A stretch of DNA of 64,000 bases. Source: Epicoccum nigrum (Eukaryota; Ascomycota; Dothideomycetes; Pleosporales; Didymellaceae). Within the stretch, counting starts at the first letter, position 1. The number at the start of each line of letters is the position of its first letter. Made by a program: the position numbers and the translations under genes. The stretch lies in the NCBI GenBank assembly GCA_002116315.1, contig KZ107867.1, positions 1 through 64,000 on the forward strand, in the 5' to 3' direction. Below the pieces are notes generated by a model. That model searched no databases. It was not told the origin of the DNA and saw only the letters and a list, made by a program, of their open reading frames with translations. This document shows, piece after piece, positions 44,834-54,092 of the stretch.

Positions 44834-46132
44834 ATGGCCAAACTCAGGATCCTCATTTGCGGCGGCGGTCTCGCTGGCAACGCCCTCGCCTTCTGGCTCA
44901 CCCAGCAGGACCACGCCGTCACCGTCCTCGAGCGCTTCCCCACCCTACGCACCACCGGCCTGCAGATCGACATACGCGGCCATGGAGTCGAGGTCCTGAA
45001 GCGCATGGGTCTGGACTCCGCCTTCCGCGCCAAAGCGATCGAAGAGCAGGGCCTGGGGTTTGTCAACAGCGCTGGGGCACCGAAGGCTTACTTCCCGGCA
45101 AATAGGAGCGGCGAGGGCGTGCAGGGCTTCACGACCGAGTACGAGATCATGCGTGGGGATCTCTGCCGACTCATGCACGACCCCATCGCAGAACGGGCGC
45201 GCTACATGTTCGGCAAGACGGTGCAGAGCTATGAGCAGAAGGACAAAATCGTCCAAGTCCTCTACTCCGATGGCGAGACCGAAACCTTCGACCTGCTCGT
45301 CGGCGCCGACGGCCTTTGGTCGCACACCCGCAGGATGATGCTCGGTCTCAACACTCCCGACCCCGTCACCTTCCTGGGCGCATACGGCGCCTACTTCACC
45401 GCCCCGGTGCCGCAGCAACAAGGCGAGGCCTACAACGGCACGGTATATATAGCCCCCGGCCGGCGCGTGCTCTTCACCCGCCGCCACCGCGCCGACCAGA
45501 TCCAAGTCTACATGTTCCTCGTGGCGACCTCATCGCTGCTGCAGAGCGTGCGCAAGAACGACGTGCCCGCGGAGAAAGCAGCGTTCGCGACGGCGTACCG
45601 TGGCGCGGGGTGGAAGGCAGAGCAACTCGTGGAGTGGATGCAGGCCGCGGAGGACTTCTACTGCGAGCGCCTCAGCACCGTCGACATGCCTTCCTGGAGC
45701 GACGGCCGCGTGGTGCTCCTCGGCGACGCCGCGTACAGCCCCTCCGCCATGACGGGCATGGGCACCACCTCCGCCGTCGTGGGCGCGTACGTGCTCGCCG
45801 GCGAGATAGGCAAGGCCTGCCAGAACCAAAACGCACACTCCTCCACCGAGGCAAGCAACGCCGTACCAAGCGCGCTGAAAGCCTACGAGGACAAGATGCG
45901 CCCCTTCATGCAGCAGGTGCAGGCAGGCATCACCCCCGAGTCCGGCTGGTGGACCAGACTCCCCTCGAGCAAGTGGGGGATCGCGCTGCTCCACTTCCTC
46001 CTGGGACTGGCGGCGTGGCTAAGGCTGGATGCCTTTGCGCGGCTGCTGAGTAGGGAGGAGGTGGTCGGGTGGGCGTTGCCGGAGTACGAGGGGATGGATT
46101 TGAGGCGTGAGGGCAGGGTGGAGGGGAAGTGA
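44834..46132 (+). CDS. FAD-dependent monooxygenase (aromatic hydroxylase family)
   Basis: It is expected to hydroxylate or epoxidise a small substrate with FAD and NAD(P)H. The single exon gives 432 aa from ATG 44834 (MAKLRILICGGG). The Rossmann GxGxxG-type loop is GGGLAG at about 10-15, with the ribose-binding Glu of VTVLERF after it. The DG motif is VGADGLWSHTRR at about 159-170. The GD motif for FAD ribityl binding is LLGDAAYSPSAMTGMG at about 294-309. A hydrophobic stretch near 383-397 (GIALLHFLLGLAAWL) suggests membrane contact. It converges on the methyltransferase gene, with only 93 bp between stop codons; the two may be co-inherited. Substrate unknown. Confidence 0.88.
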   Translation: MAKLRILICGGGLAGNALAFWLTQQDHAVTVLERFPTLRTTGLQIDIRGHGVEVLKRMGLDSAFRAKAIEEQGLGFVNSAGAPKAYFPANRSGEGVQGFTTEYEIMRGDLCRLMHDPIAERARYMFGKTVQSYEQKDKIVQVLYSDGETETFDLLVGADGLWSHTRRMMLGLNTPDPVTFLGAYGAYFTAPVPQQQGEAYNGTVYIAPGRRVLFTRRHRADQIQVYMFLVATSSLLQSVRKNDVPAEKAAFATAYRGAGWKAEQLVEWMQAAEDFYCERLSTVDMPSWSDGRVVLLGDAAYSPSAMTGMGTTSAVVGAYVLAGEIGKACQNQNAHSSTEASNAVPSALKAYEDKMRPFMQQVQAGITPESGWWTRLPSSKWGIALLHFLLGLAAWLRLDAFARLLSREEVVGWALPEYEGMDLRREGRVEGK

Positions 46133-46225
46133 TTCCTGAGGTTTGGGATACTACGGTGTATGTGCGCGTGTGAATACTGCACTACGAGGGGTGGGTATTG
46201 GGACATGTATAACATTTCGTCAATG

Positions 46226-47482
46226 TCAACGAAGATTGCCGGCAAACCGCGTGACCCTCCTAACCATCGATGGTCTCGGCCCGGGCCCAGCCGTTCGCTC
46301 TGCAACCACACGATAAGCCTGCAGGTTATTCGTCTTGAAAGCGTGCATCCCTCCCCACAGGAATAGGCGGAAGATGCGATATGTCTCCTCGCCCCACCGC
46401 TCCACCACCTCCTCCTTCACCTTGTCCAGCCGCTTCGCCCACTCCAACATGGTCAGCTCGTAATCCTTCGTCTCTCGCACGACCTCCACAACCTCGAACC
46501 CGTGATATAGTAGTTCGGCCATGACGTCTTGGACGGTCATGTACGTATGCGTCCCGCGCCAGATGAACTTGCGTGTGAAGGCGCTGACGGCGAACTTCTC
46601 CACCGCCGCCGACCCATCGAGATACAGCCTCCCCCCTGGCTTTAGCACCCCCCAGACGCGTCTTGCAAACCGGCGGTAGTTGGGTATGTGCTCGATCACC
46701 CCGAACATAACCACGTGATCGTACAACTCCACCGGCCTATGCGTCAAAAAGTCCTCGACAAAAACCTCCCCATCAAGCCCCTGTTCTTCGATCAACCGCT
46801 CGATGAAATCTTTCGACCCCTGCGTCAGCGTCAACGTAGTCACCCGCACGCCCCTCGCGCTGCAATACTGCGTGACCCCGCCCCACCCACCACCGATATC
46901 CAGCACGCGCATGCCAGCCCTGAGCCCGAGGCTGTGGAACATGGTCTCGAGCTTGCGGTGCGACGCTTCTTCCAGAGAGTCGTTTTCGTTGCGGAAGTGG
47001 CCGTGCGAGTAGAGGCGAAACCGCCTGTCGAGGAAAGAAAGGTACAAGTCGTCTCCACGGTTGTAATGCTCGCCGACAGCTCTAGCATTCATGCTTGTCG
47101 CCGCCCGAGCGAAGTCGTAGAGGAACCGCAACTTCTGGCGCAGCGGGACCGAGTCTCCGACGTGTTCTCGCGCGCCCAATAGAGCGGCCATGTCGCCTTC
47201 GACGTCGATGGAGCGTTTCACGTAGGCTGTGGAGAGGGCCAGCTCGGTCATGGGTGTTTGGAGGGCCGCGTTGGAGTGGAAGATGATGCGGTAGAGGGGA
47301 GGCCCTGTACCCGTAAGGTGCACCGTGCCGTCTGGGAGTTGGAGTTCACCTGGGAGAGAGAGGCTGGCTAGGAGGGGGGCCAGGCCGGTGCGTGGGAGGG
47401 GGGTGGGACGCGGTGACATGTTTGGGGTTAGGGGCTCGGATGGGATGGGAACGTTGGTGTGAAAGTGAGAGGGAGGCGTCAT
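46226..47482 (-). CDS. Cyclopropane-fatty-acid-synthase-like SAM methyltransferase
   Basis: The family transfers a methylene or methyl group from SAM to lipid double bonds or related acceptors. The single exon encodes 418 aa. The family signature HYNRGDDLYLSFLD lies at about 139-152, the SAM-binding loop VLDIGGGWGG at 193-202, and the post-loop Glu in GVIEHIPNYRR at about 260-270. Canonical CFA synthases have YSCGYF after the signature with a Cys that helps bind bicarbonate; here it reads YSHGHF, so the Cys is replaced. The product may therefore be a methylated rather than cyclopropanated lipid; that is inference. The start at 47482 is the first Met; a second Met at residue 22 is possible. 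The gene converges with the FAD monooxygenase. Confidence 0.82.
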   Translation of the reverse strand: MTPPSHFHTNVPIPSEPLTPNMSPRPTPLPRTGLAPLLASLSLPGELQLPDGTVHLTGTGPPLYRIIFHSNAALQTPMTELALSTAYVKRSIDVEGDMAALLGAREHVGDSVPLRQKLRFLYDFARAATSMNARAVGEHYNRGDDLYLSFLDRRFRLYSHGHFRNENDSLEEASHRKLETMFHSLGLRAGMRVLDIGGGWGGVTQYCSARGVRVTTLTLTQGSKDFIERLIEEQGLDGEVFVEDFLTHRPVELYDHVVMFGVIEHIPNYRRFARRVWGVLKPGGRLYLDGSAAVEKFAVSAFTRKFIWRGTHTYMTVQDVMAELLYHGFEVVEVVRETKDYELTMLEWAKRLDKVKEEVVERWGEETYRIFRLFLWGGMHAFKTNNLQAYRVVAERTAGPGPRPSMVRRVTRFAGNLR

Positions 47483-47904
47483 CAGCTGATTGAGAGGTAC
47501 ATTGGAGAGGCGTGTGTAGTATAGAAGGCGCTGCCTAAATACCTATTCTGGGTAGACAGCCTTGAATTGAAAGCGACGTAATTTCTCGCTCCCAGCTTGT
47601 TGTCATACAGTTCATCTGCAGTATGTTTCTGACCATTCAGGCAGGTAAGTCAGCGCTATCTCTCAAATGGGACATCCAATAGGCTGACTAACACTGTCCC
47701 ACTACAGTGTGCACCAGGATATTCCTTGGCTAACATTACATACTATCCGAGATGAGAAGGCGTTACTCAGGTGATATTAAATCTGGGGTCGCAACTTGAA
47801 ACTCTTGTGTATCGCACTGCCTGTCATTGGCCTTCATCCTTATCCTTGTCAGTCGCTTCCATGTTCACCGCACTTGTTGAACTCGACAGCTCCGTCCCGA
47901 GACC
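47483..47904. other. Spacer upstream of the methyltransferase
   Basis: It contains the promoter of the minus-strand methyltransferase. No gene seen. Confidence 0.35.
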
Positions 47905-48175
47905 CAGCATGCGACCTCCAATAACTCTCGGTGGCAGTACCCAACCCATGTGATTGTCGACTGCTGCATCAGTCGGCCGATACAGCCCACACTCTTCACC
48001 CACACACTGCATCACTACAGGCAGATATCGACATGTAAGACCCCCTGTCCTCACGCCTTGATACTTAAATCCTCAACAATTCCTCTCTTTTCCTATCAGT
48101 TCTGTTCTTATCATCCGCCTTGACCTCCTTATTCCACACCTCGACTACATACAGCCCCGCCGGTAGCACGGTATT
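47905..48175 (-). repeat. Imperfect duplicate of the membrane-protein 3' end
   Basis: The segment matches 48340-48560 in the same orientation. Bases about 48175-48065 still encode a decayed copy of the membrane protein's C-terminus (VEVWNKEVKADDKNRTD, ending EELLRI and TAA), compared with VKVWNKGVKADDENGTD ending EGLLRI in the real gene. The rest is the matching downstream sequence. It has no 5' part. Confidence 0.75.
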
Positions 48176-48208
48176 GCTTAGCTGCGTAACAGGACAGAAA
48201 CTACACAT

Positions 48209-48292
48209 TATGAAAACTGCCGACCAATTGAGTGATCCTTCAGATCATCGACGGTCTGGGTCCAGGACCAGGCGTTCGTTTGGTACCCATCA
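48209..48292 (-). pseudogene. Remnant of a second methyltransferase 3' end
   Basis: On the minus strand the segment encodes T-KRTPGPGPRPSM, matching AERTAGPGPRPSMVRR near the C-terminus of the methyltransferase at 46226-47482. DNA similarity covers about 80 bp, including the sequence near the stop. The copy is orphaned and adjoins the membrane-protein fragment. Confidence 0.65.
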
Positions 48293-48448
48293 AACATGTC
48301 CTTAATATTACACTTGCTGTAGTCGCCATCTCAGTCCCACAAAGCAGCGGTCTCTCACAACTCTCGGCGGCAAAACTCAACCCATGTCATGGTTGACTTC
48401 TCCTCCCGCCGACCGATGCAGCCCGCTATCTGTACACTAATCCCACAC

Positions 48449-49214
48449 TCAAATCCTCAGCAGCCCCTCCCTCTCGCCATCAGTTCCGTTCTCATCGTCC
48501 GCCTTTACCCCCTTATTCCACACCTTGACCGCATACAACGCCGCTAACAGCACTGAAACGCCCGCCATATAAAACACCAAGAACCGCGCATACCGCGAGC
48601 CCAGACACCCTTTCTCTAGAAAAGGCTCCCGCACTTCGCCGGTCATCGAGTCCCGCATCATGCGCATGGCGGTGCACGCGGCGTTCTCGATGGAGCAGGT
48701 GAAGTGCTTGCCTGCGGTGGTGTTGTTGAGCGAGCAGGTGGTTTCGCGCAGCTGGGATTCAGAGACGGCGGACCAGATGGCGGAGGTGAGGGCGACAAGG
48801 CTGCTTAGCAGGGCGAGGAGGAAGACGGGTTTGGAGAGGTGGGCTGCAGACGGTCGCTGGGCCATGTCAGAAGATCTGTGCATGATGAATCGCCAGAACA
48901 ACACCCACCTTGAACGAAGCCCCGAAGGCAAACACCCCCTGCAACCCCACGAATAGCGCCAGACCTGCAGCTACAAACGTCTTGATCTCGTTGGAGCGCG
49001 TGTACTCCATGGCTACGCGCCACCCCTTGCAGTCGCCCCTGCAGTCCCCCTCCCACTGGGACATGCCCCAGACATACTCGCCAGGCGGGAACTTGCTGGT
49101 GAAGACGTGGTCGGCCTCGCCTGCGAGGACGAAGGTGGTGATGGAGAGGGCGACCAGCGCGACGGAGCTGAGGAAGGCGAGACTGTTCACGACGAGGGAG
49201 AGTTTGGGCAGCAT
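48449..49214 (-). CDS. Four-pass membrane protein of unknown function, 237 aa
   Basis: Exon 1 is 49214-48909 and exon 2 is 48856-48449; the 52-bp intron is in phase 0 (SFK|RPSAAH). Four hydrophobic segments are visible at about 6-31, 80-100, 110-130 and 195-215. The first loop (GEYVWGMSQWEGDCRGDCKGW) has a W-x-C-x-x-x-C pattern and the second has several Cys, an organisation like tetraspan proteins of the claudin/clarin type; that is structural resemblance only. The tail is short and acidic. Its 3' end has been duplicated just downstream. The start is the Met preceding the first membrane segment. Family and role are unknown. Confidence 0.7.
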
Positions 49215-49823
49215 GGTTGGGCGAGTCGTGATGGAGCACTCGGGGGAAGGGTTGGTTGTGTGAGGCTCGTGGAGCAAATGGGCAGCGGTTTTATGTATTG
49301 ACGCTGGGGGCACGCCTGGCGACCGGGGCTTACGCCCGTTGGAACGCGTGGGCGAGTGGGCGCGCTGGGGAGGGGGGTAAGCATTGCCAAGTCTGCTCGT
49401 CTAAGGTACGTGACCGAGCGCTTCAGCGTTGGATGTTCCAAGGTTGCCAGGGCATACCTACCTAGACACTGCCAGACGTCTGCTCTAGGCAGATCATCTA
49501 CCTACTCACAAGATGGACATGGATAGGCGCGATGCGATACAACCGTCAAACTCACCGAGAAGGAACGACGCCCTTCCACCACGCTTGCACCACGTCATCT
49601 GCCGTGCTGGAGTTTCACAATCCGAGGCACAGAGTCTGCCTCGCACCTCGCAGTCTCGGTAACACACTGCATGAGATGAGCGAAGTCAGCCTTGCCCCTG
49701 GTCAGCCCACGGCAAATGCGGCATAGCTCCCGCCCGCGACCCACCTTTCCCGACCAACGTCCCCCTCAGCCATCCTCTCAGAACTTCCGCACCAATCAAG
49801 CACCCCCATTTCGGCAACTGCCA
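49215..49823. other. Divergent spacer, membrane protein / carboxylesterase
   Basis: It should hold both promoters. No gene seen. Confidence 0.35.
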
Positions 49824-51607
49824 ATGGCAAGACTACAGCACCAACCCTCGAGATCCGTACTGCACGGCGTCACGGTCGCAGACGGAGCGGTGGCGCAGTT
49901 CAGAGGCATACAGTATGCACTCATTCCAGCTCGGTTCGAGAGAGCTGTCGTAGTCGAACAGCTGCCGGCGTTCTTGCAGTGCACTTCGTATGGGTGAGTG
50001 CGGTGGGAGTCTCGCGAGGGTGCTGGGGCTCCAGGCTGAATCATGACAGTCCGCGGTGTCCGCAGAACGGGGTTGACTTTCGCCACTTGCTGAGGATACC
50101 GGAGGGGAGTGGGGGACAGGAGGTGCGCGAAGACGAGTTTGAGTGCCTAAATCTGGACATGACCGTGCCTGCGTCGTGTGTCGATGGTGCTTCCCCGGGC
50201 GAAGCTTTGCCCGTGCTGGTCTGGATTCATGGTGGGTGGAACCATCTCCCTCCATCTGATGCTTCTGATCATGAGCGGTAGGCGGTTCGCAGACTGTGAC
50301 GTTTGGAAGCAGTGCTTCGGGGCTATGCGGTAAGCAGGGTCTTGCAGCACTCACATGTGCTTTGTTCACTCGCTGAAACAGATCCTACCAATCTCGTCCG
50401 AAGGTCCGTCGATATGGGACAACCCATCATAGTCGTCACACTCAATTACAGACTGAACATATTTGCCTTTGGCGATTGCAAAGGCGAAATGAACCTCGCC
50501 CTCTCGGATCAAAGAGCCGCGCTGGCCTTCATCAGACTTCACATGCGTGGTTTTGGAGGCGATCCGGTAGCTCACACCCCCAATGTAGAAGTTCAGTGCT
50601 GAACGTATCATACGTAGGACAAGATAACCCTCGCGGGAGAAAGCGCCGGCGCCGTCTATGTTCATGCCCACATGGCCATGGGCGTCCCAATGCGCCAGGC
50701 AATCCTCCAGTCCGGCTCGCTGTATCTATCCCCGCCAATCTCGACAGCAAGGGCGCGCAGCATTGCAGCCACACTGGAAGACCACTTGCGTCTCAAGAGC
50801 CCAGCTGGCGGGACAGAGCTCACTCTTCTAACCGCGCCCGTTCAAAAAATCCTTGAAACGCTACAAGATACAAGGACCGTATCGCTGTTTCTCCAGATGG
50901 AGCCTGGCCTTGAGAAGTGGCGGGAGGAGCTGGACAGGCCAGACGGCTGTTGATCGGGGACTGCGAATTCGAGGTATCTTTTTCTTCCATTGCTTGTGCA
51001 TGCCCACGAGCTGACGTACGACATCCAGGCTGCGTTCCTCCGGAACGGAGTCGAAGCAATGACGGCTCAGTCCATCTGCGAGCGCTTCAATCTGCTAGGG
51101 GACGAAGGTGCTGCACTCAAGGCTTTGTACGGAATCTACCGGGACAGACCTACTTCGTGCAAGACGGGAGCGCTGGATTTGTTGCACGATGTGCGCTTTG
51201 GGATCGCAACGGAAGACATTGCAGAGCAATGGCGCGGTCAGGAAAGACGGGTGTTCCGCTACCTGGTCGACGAGCCCAACCCCTGGCAGCCCTCGTCGCG
51301 CGCCCACCACGCCGTGGACCTGCCCCTCCTGTTCGGCGGCTTCGACCTCGGCTTCAATCCCGGCGCGTGCAGAGTCTCGTCCGAGATGGCTAGGCGATGG
51401 ATCGCATTCATCGCGGGCCGAGACCCCTGGGACGCAGGCTTCTACTTCGCGTTTGGACCCCTGGGATGCAGCGTGGGGGTTGATGAGGAGGGGTTCGCGG
51501 CGAGGAGGAGGAAACGGCACTGCGATGCTATCAGGGCGCTGGGGGTGGAGAGGGTGGACCAAGTGTGGATGGCGCTGGCCAAGGGGAATATCAGCCTCGA
51601 CAACTAA
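49824..51607 (+). pseudogene. Type-B carboxylesterase with a 1-base frameshift
   Basis: The family hydrolyses esters with a Ser-His-acid triad. Exons read as 49824-49993, 50050-50231, 50282-50329, 50382-50566, 50618-50973 and 51029-51607, with 50-56-bp introns. The oxyanion region is WIHGGS, the nucleophile is GESAGA (Ser204), and the His block is HHAVDLPLLFGG. All motifs are intact. In exon 5, however, the frame changes near 50928-50931: LEKWREE continues only one frame over as GQARRLLIGDCEFE, so the straight frame ends at TGA 50951-50953. This is either a real inactivating one-base deletion or an assembly error; nothing else in the gene is damaged. There is no clear signal peptide. The gene converges with homogentisate dioxygenase. 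Confidence 0.75.
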
Positions 51608-51694
51608 CACAGGGAAAATTTTCGTATTGGGAATCCTGATTGATGCATCTAGACATGGCCCGCCTTTTCTTCTCACGGCTGAGCCTGTGACGAA

Positions 51695-53257
51695 CTACTG
51701 CTTCGAAGCCGCCTTCAAAATCTCCTCCACCTCCACCGCATGCTTCGAGAAATTATCCACGAGATCATCCCACATGCTCGGCTCGTGCTCGTGCCTGTTC
51801 CCGCTCTTCCACGCAAAGTCGGTGATGGTAAGCGGCCTGCAGCTCTCGAACATGAACGCAATGCTCCCCTCGGAGATGCTCGCCTGCGGCGGGTCCGTCT
51901 CGGTCGCCTGCTTGAACTGCTCATACGCGACCCCGTGCGGCACCATGCCGCACTCGAAGCTCACGCTGCCGGGCTGAAAGCGATCGGAGCGGCCGCCGTA
52001 GTCCCCGTAGATGAGCCCCATCAGCTCAGACGCGGCGTTGCGGTGGAAGTAGGGGGGCCGGTACGTGTGGGAGGCGACGTCCCAGCGGGGGGAGAAGACG
52101 AGGACGTCGGCGAGGGGCGCGGCGGGATCGCGCGACGGGGCGGTGAGCACGCAGAAGATGGAGGGGTCCATGTGGTCGACGGAGATGGACCCGACGTTGA
52201 CGAACTTGGTCAGGTCGTACTTGTACGGCACGTAGTTGCCGTGCCACGCCACCACGTCGAAGGGCGAGTGCTGCTGCCGCGACGCGAAGAAGCTGCCCCC
52301 GAGCTTGTACACCACGTCCCACGCCTCGCCCTCGCCGGCTGTGATCTCGTAGCACGCCACGGGGTAGAGGAAGTCGCGCGCGTTGGCCAGCCCGTTGGCG
52401 CCCAGCGGCCCCAGCTCGGGGAGCTCGAACCCGCTGCCCCAGATCTCGAGGACGTAGCCGCGGCTGGGGCCCTCAACGTCCACCTTGAACCGCTGCCCAC
52501 GCTGGACCACGCAGAGCTCCCCGGGCTGCACGTACAGCCGGCCGAACTCGGTCTGCACGTCCAGCGCGCCCTGCTGGGGCACGATGCAGAAGTCGCCGTC
52601 CGAGTTTGCGAACGCGCGCCGCGCCATGCTCGCGTTGCACGCGTACACGTGCGTCGCCAGCCCCTCGCGCAGCGTGGGGTCGCCGGAGCCGGCGAGCGTC
52701 TTCAGCCCGCCGACAAAGTCGACGTCCCCGCCTGCGGGGATGGCGAAGGGCGTCCAGGCCAGCTGCGTCGGGGAGACGTGCACCCTGGGGTTGAGGGGGA
52801 GGAAGTTGGACTCGGTGTCCGGGTTCTCGGGCAGAGGCGTCTGCGTTTTCACATGACACCAATCAGCAAACGAAGACAGCTTCAGCCAGCCGGCCAGAAC
52901 CACGTCCACACAAGACAAGACAAGACAAGACAAGACAACACTCACAAACCCCCTGTGCGCCACCGCCGGCCGCACCCGGTACAACCACGCCTTCTTGTTC
53001 GCGTGCCTCGGCGCCACAAACGCAGACCCCGTCAGCTGCTCCGCGTACAGCCCGAACCGCACGTTGCGCGGGCTGTTCTGGCCCTGCGGGATGGTCCCCG
53101 GGACCGCCTCGGACTCGTGGACGTTGTTGAAGCCCGCCATGTACTTGTAGGGATCGTTGCTGCGCGTGCGGAACGACGGGACGCGGCCGTCTTGCTGCGT
53201 CTCGGCCCAGTGGAAGATGTTCTGGTACGCGGTTGCATCTTGGGGGGAGGGAGACAT
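51695..53257 (-). CDS. hmgA: Homogentisate 1,2-dioxygenase
   Basis: It opens the ring of homogentisate to maleylacetoacetate in tyrosine and phenylalanine breakdown, and its loss leads to pyomelanin. Exons are 53257-52946 and 52840-51695, giving 485 aa; the family is about 440-480. Recognised blocks are MAGFNNVHESEAVPG, PLPENPDTESNFLPLNPRVH, and the iron site in the C-terminal third: His of PPYFHRN, Glu of ASELMG and His of MVPHGV. The 105-bp intron is a multiple of three without stops, so the unspliced frame is open too, but family comparison (GF|TPLPENPD) shows it is spliced. The usual fumarylacetoacetase and maleylacetoacetate isomerase partners are not in this window. Confidence 0.95.
   Translation of the reverse strand: MSPSPQDATAYQNIFHWAETQQDGRVPSFRTRSNDPYKYMAGFNNVHESEAVPGTIPQGQNSPRNVRFGLYAEQLTGSAFVAPRHANKKAWLYRVRPAVAHRGFVSVVLSCLVLSCVDVVLAGWLKLSSFADWCHVKTQTPLPENPDTESNFLPLNPRVHVSPTQLAWTPFAIPAGGDVDFVGGLKTLAGSGDPTLREGLATHVYACNASMARRAFANSDGDFCIVPQQGALDVQTEFGRLYVQPGELCVVQRGQRFKVDVEGPSRGYVLEIWGSGFELPELGPLGANGLANARDFLYPVACYEITAGEGEAWDVVYKLGGSFFASRQQHSPFDVVAWHGNYVPYKYDLTKFVNVGSISVDHMDPSIFCVLTAPSRDPAAPLADVLVFSPRWDVASHTYRPPYFHRNAASELMGLIYGDYGGRSDRFQPGSVSFECGMVPHGVAYEQFKQATETDPPQASISEGSIAFMFESCRPLTITDFAWKSGNRHEHEPSMWDDLVDNFSKHAVEVEEILKAASKQ
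52911..52938. repeat. CAAGA pentanucleotide repeat in the hmgA intron
   Basis: About five and a half CAAGA units lie inside the intron near its donor. They keep the intron open in frame. Confidence 0.85.
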
Positions 53258-54092
53258 GGCGGAGGAGGATGTGTGGCCTGGAGGGTACCAGGCGGAAGAG
53301 AAGGGAAGGGGAGGGGTGAGTCGAGGGAAGGCCCGCGGTGGCTTATATCTCTGCTGCTTGCCTTGCTGTGGTTGCACACAGCCGATGCACCACCGCTATG
53401 GGGGATGTGGATGTGGGGAGCCTTGGCTGGTTTGGGCGATCGTCGGGACACTACGCCAGTGGGCTGATGATCAATTTCTGAGTAATAACACCTAAGGGTT
53501 ATGTGATGCGTGGAGAAGGTGAGGCGTGTGGACGCGGCGTCGTCGGATTTTTGCTTGGGCATCTCTTGGGATGTCAACTGCCGAGAGTATGTAGCGAGGG
53601 TGGGACCCCGTCCCCCTGCAATCGACATTGCTGGGCCATCGCAGATGCCATTGGTGAACGGCGATATCTGACAATGGCATGATTGAATTGGGAATCTGAT
53701 ACACTCTCTTTCTCTCTTTCCCTCTATCTCTCACGGGTGGAAATGCTATTCTTGTAGCAGACGCCCGTCTCTTCGCGATACAGTCTCTTGGTATCTGAAC
53801 GTTTTGATCGTGATCTGAGCGAGATGCGTAGACGGCGATGCTGAACCCCATGGTCTTACTTTCACGTCATGTCCTACAGGACTTTTTTTCTCATGCATTC
53901 CCATGATGTTATATGCACGAGGCTCAAATGAGTTATACATGGGGTGAGGTGCGGGGCGTGATGTGGGGCGCATGCGGTCATCGGTCGGCATAATCGGGAC
54001 GGACCGTTGAACGGTCAAGAGATACATCGGTCAGCCACCAAGACAATCCGCCTGGATCGTGGCTCGCTCCTTTCTTGACATGTGGGTTTTTC
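53258..54092. other. hmgA promoter spacer
   Basis: No gene seen. The homogentisate dioxygenase promoter should lie just above 53257. A pyrimidine-rich CTCTTTCTCTC stretch occurs near 53703-53730. Confidence 0.4.

Noticed and set aside
52841..52945. Reading the homogentisate dioxygenase intron as coding
   Set aside because: It has clear GTGAGT and ACGCAG borders and interrupts the conserved GF-TPLPENPD junction.
51740..53467. 575-codon plus-strand open frame opposite homogentisate dioxygenase
   Set aside because: It has a low-complexity Arg/Val/His composition with no domain; the minus strand has all the enzyme's iron ligands.
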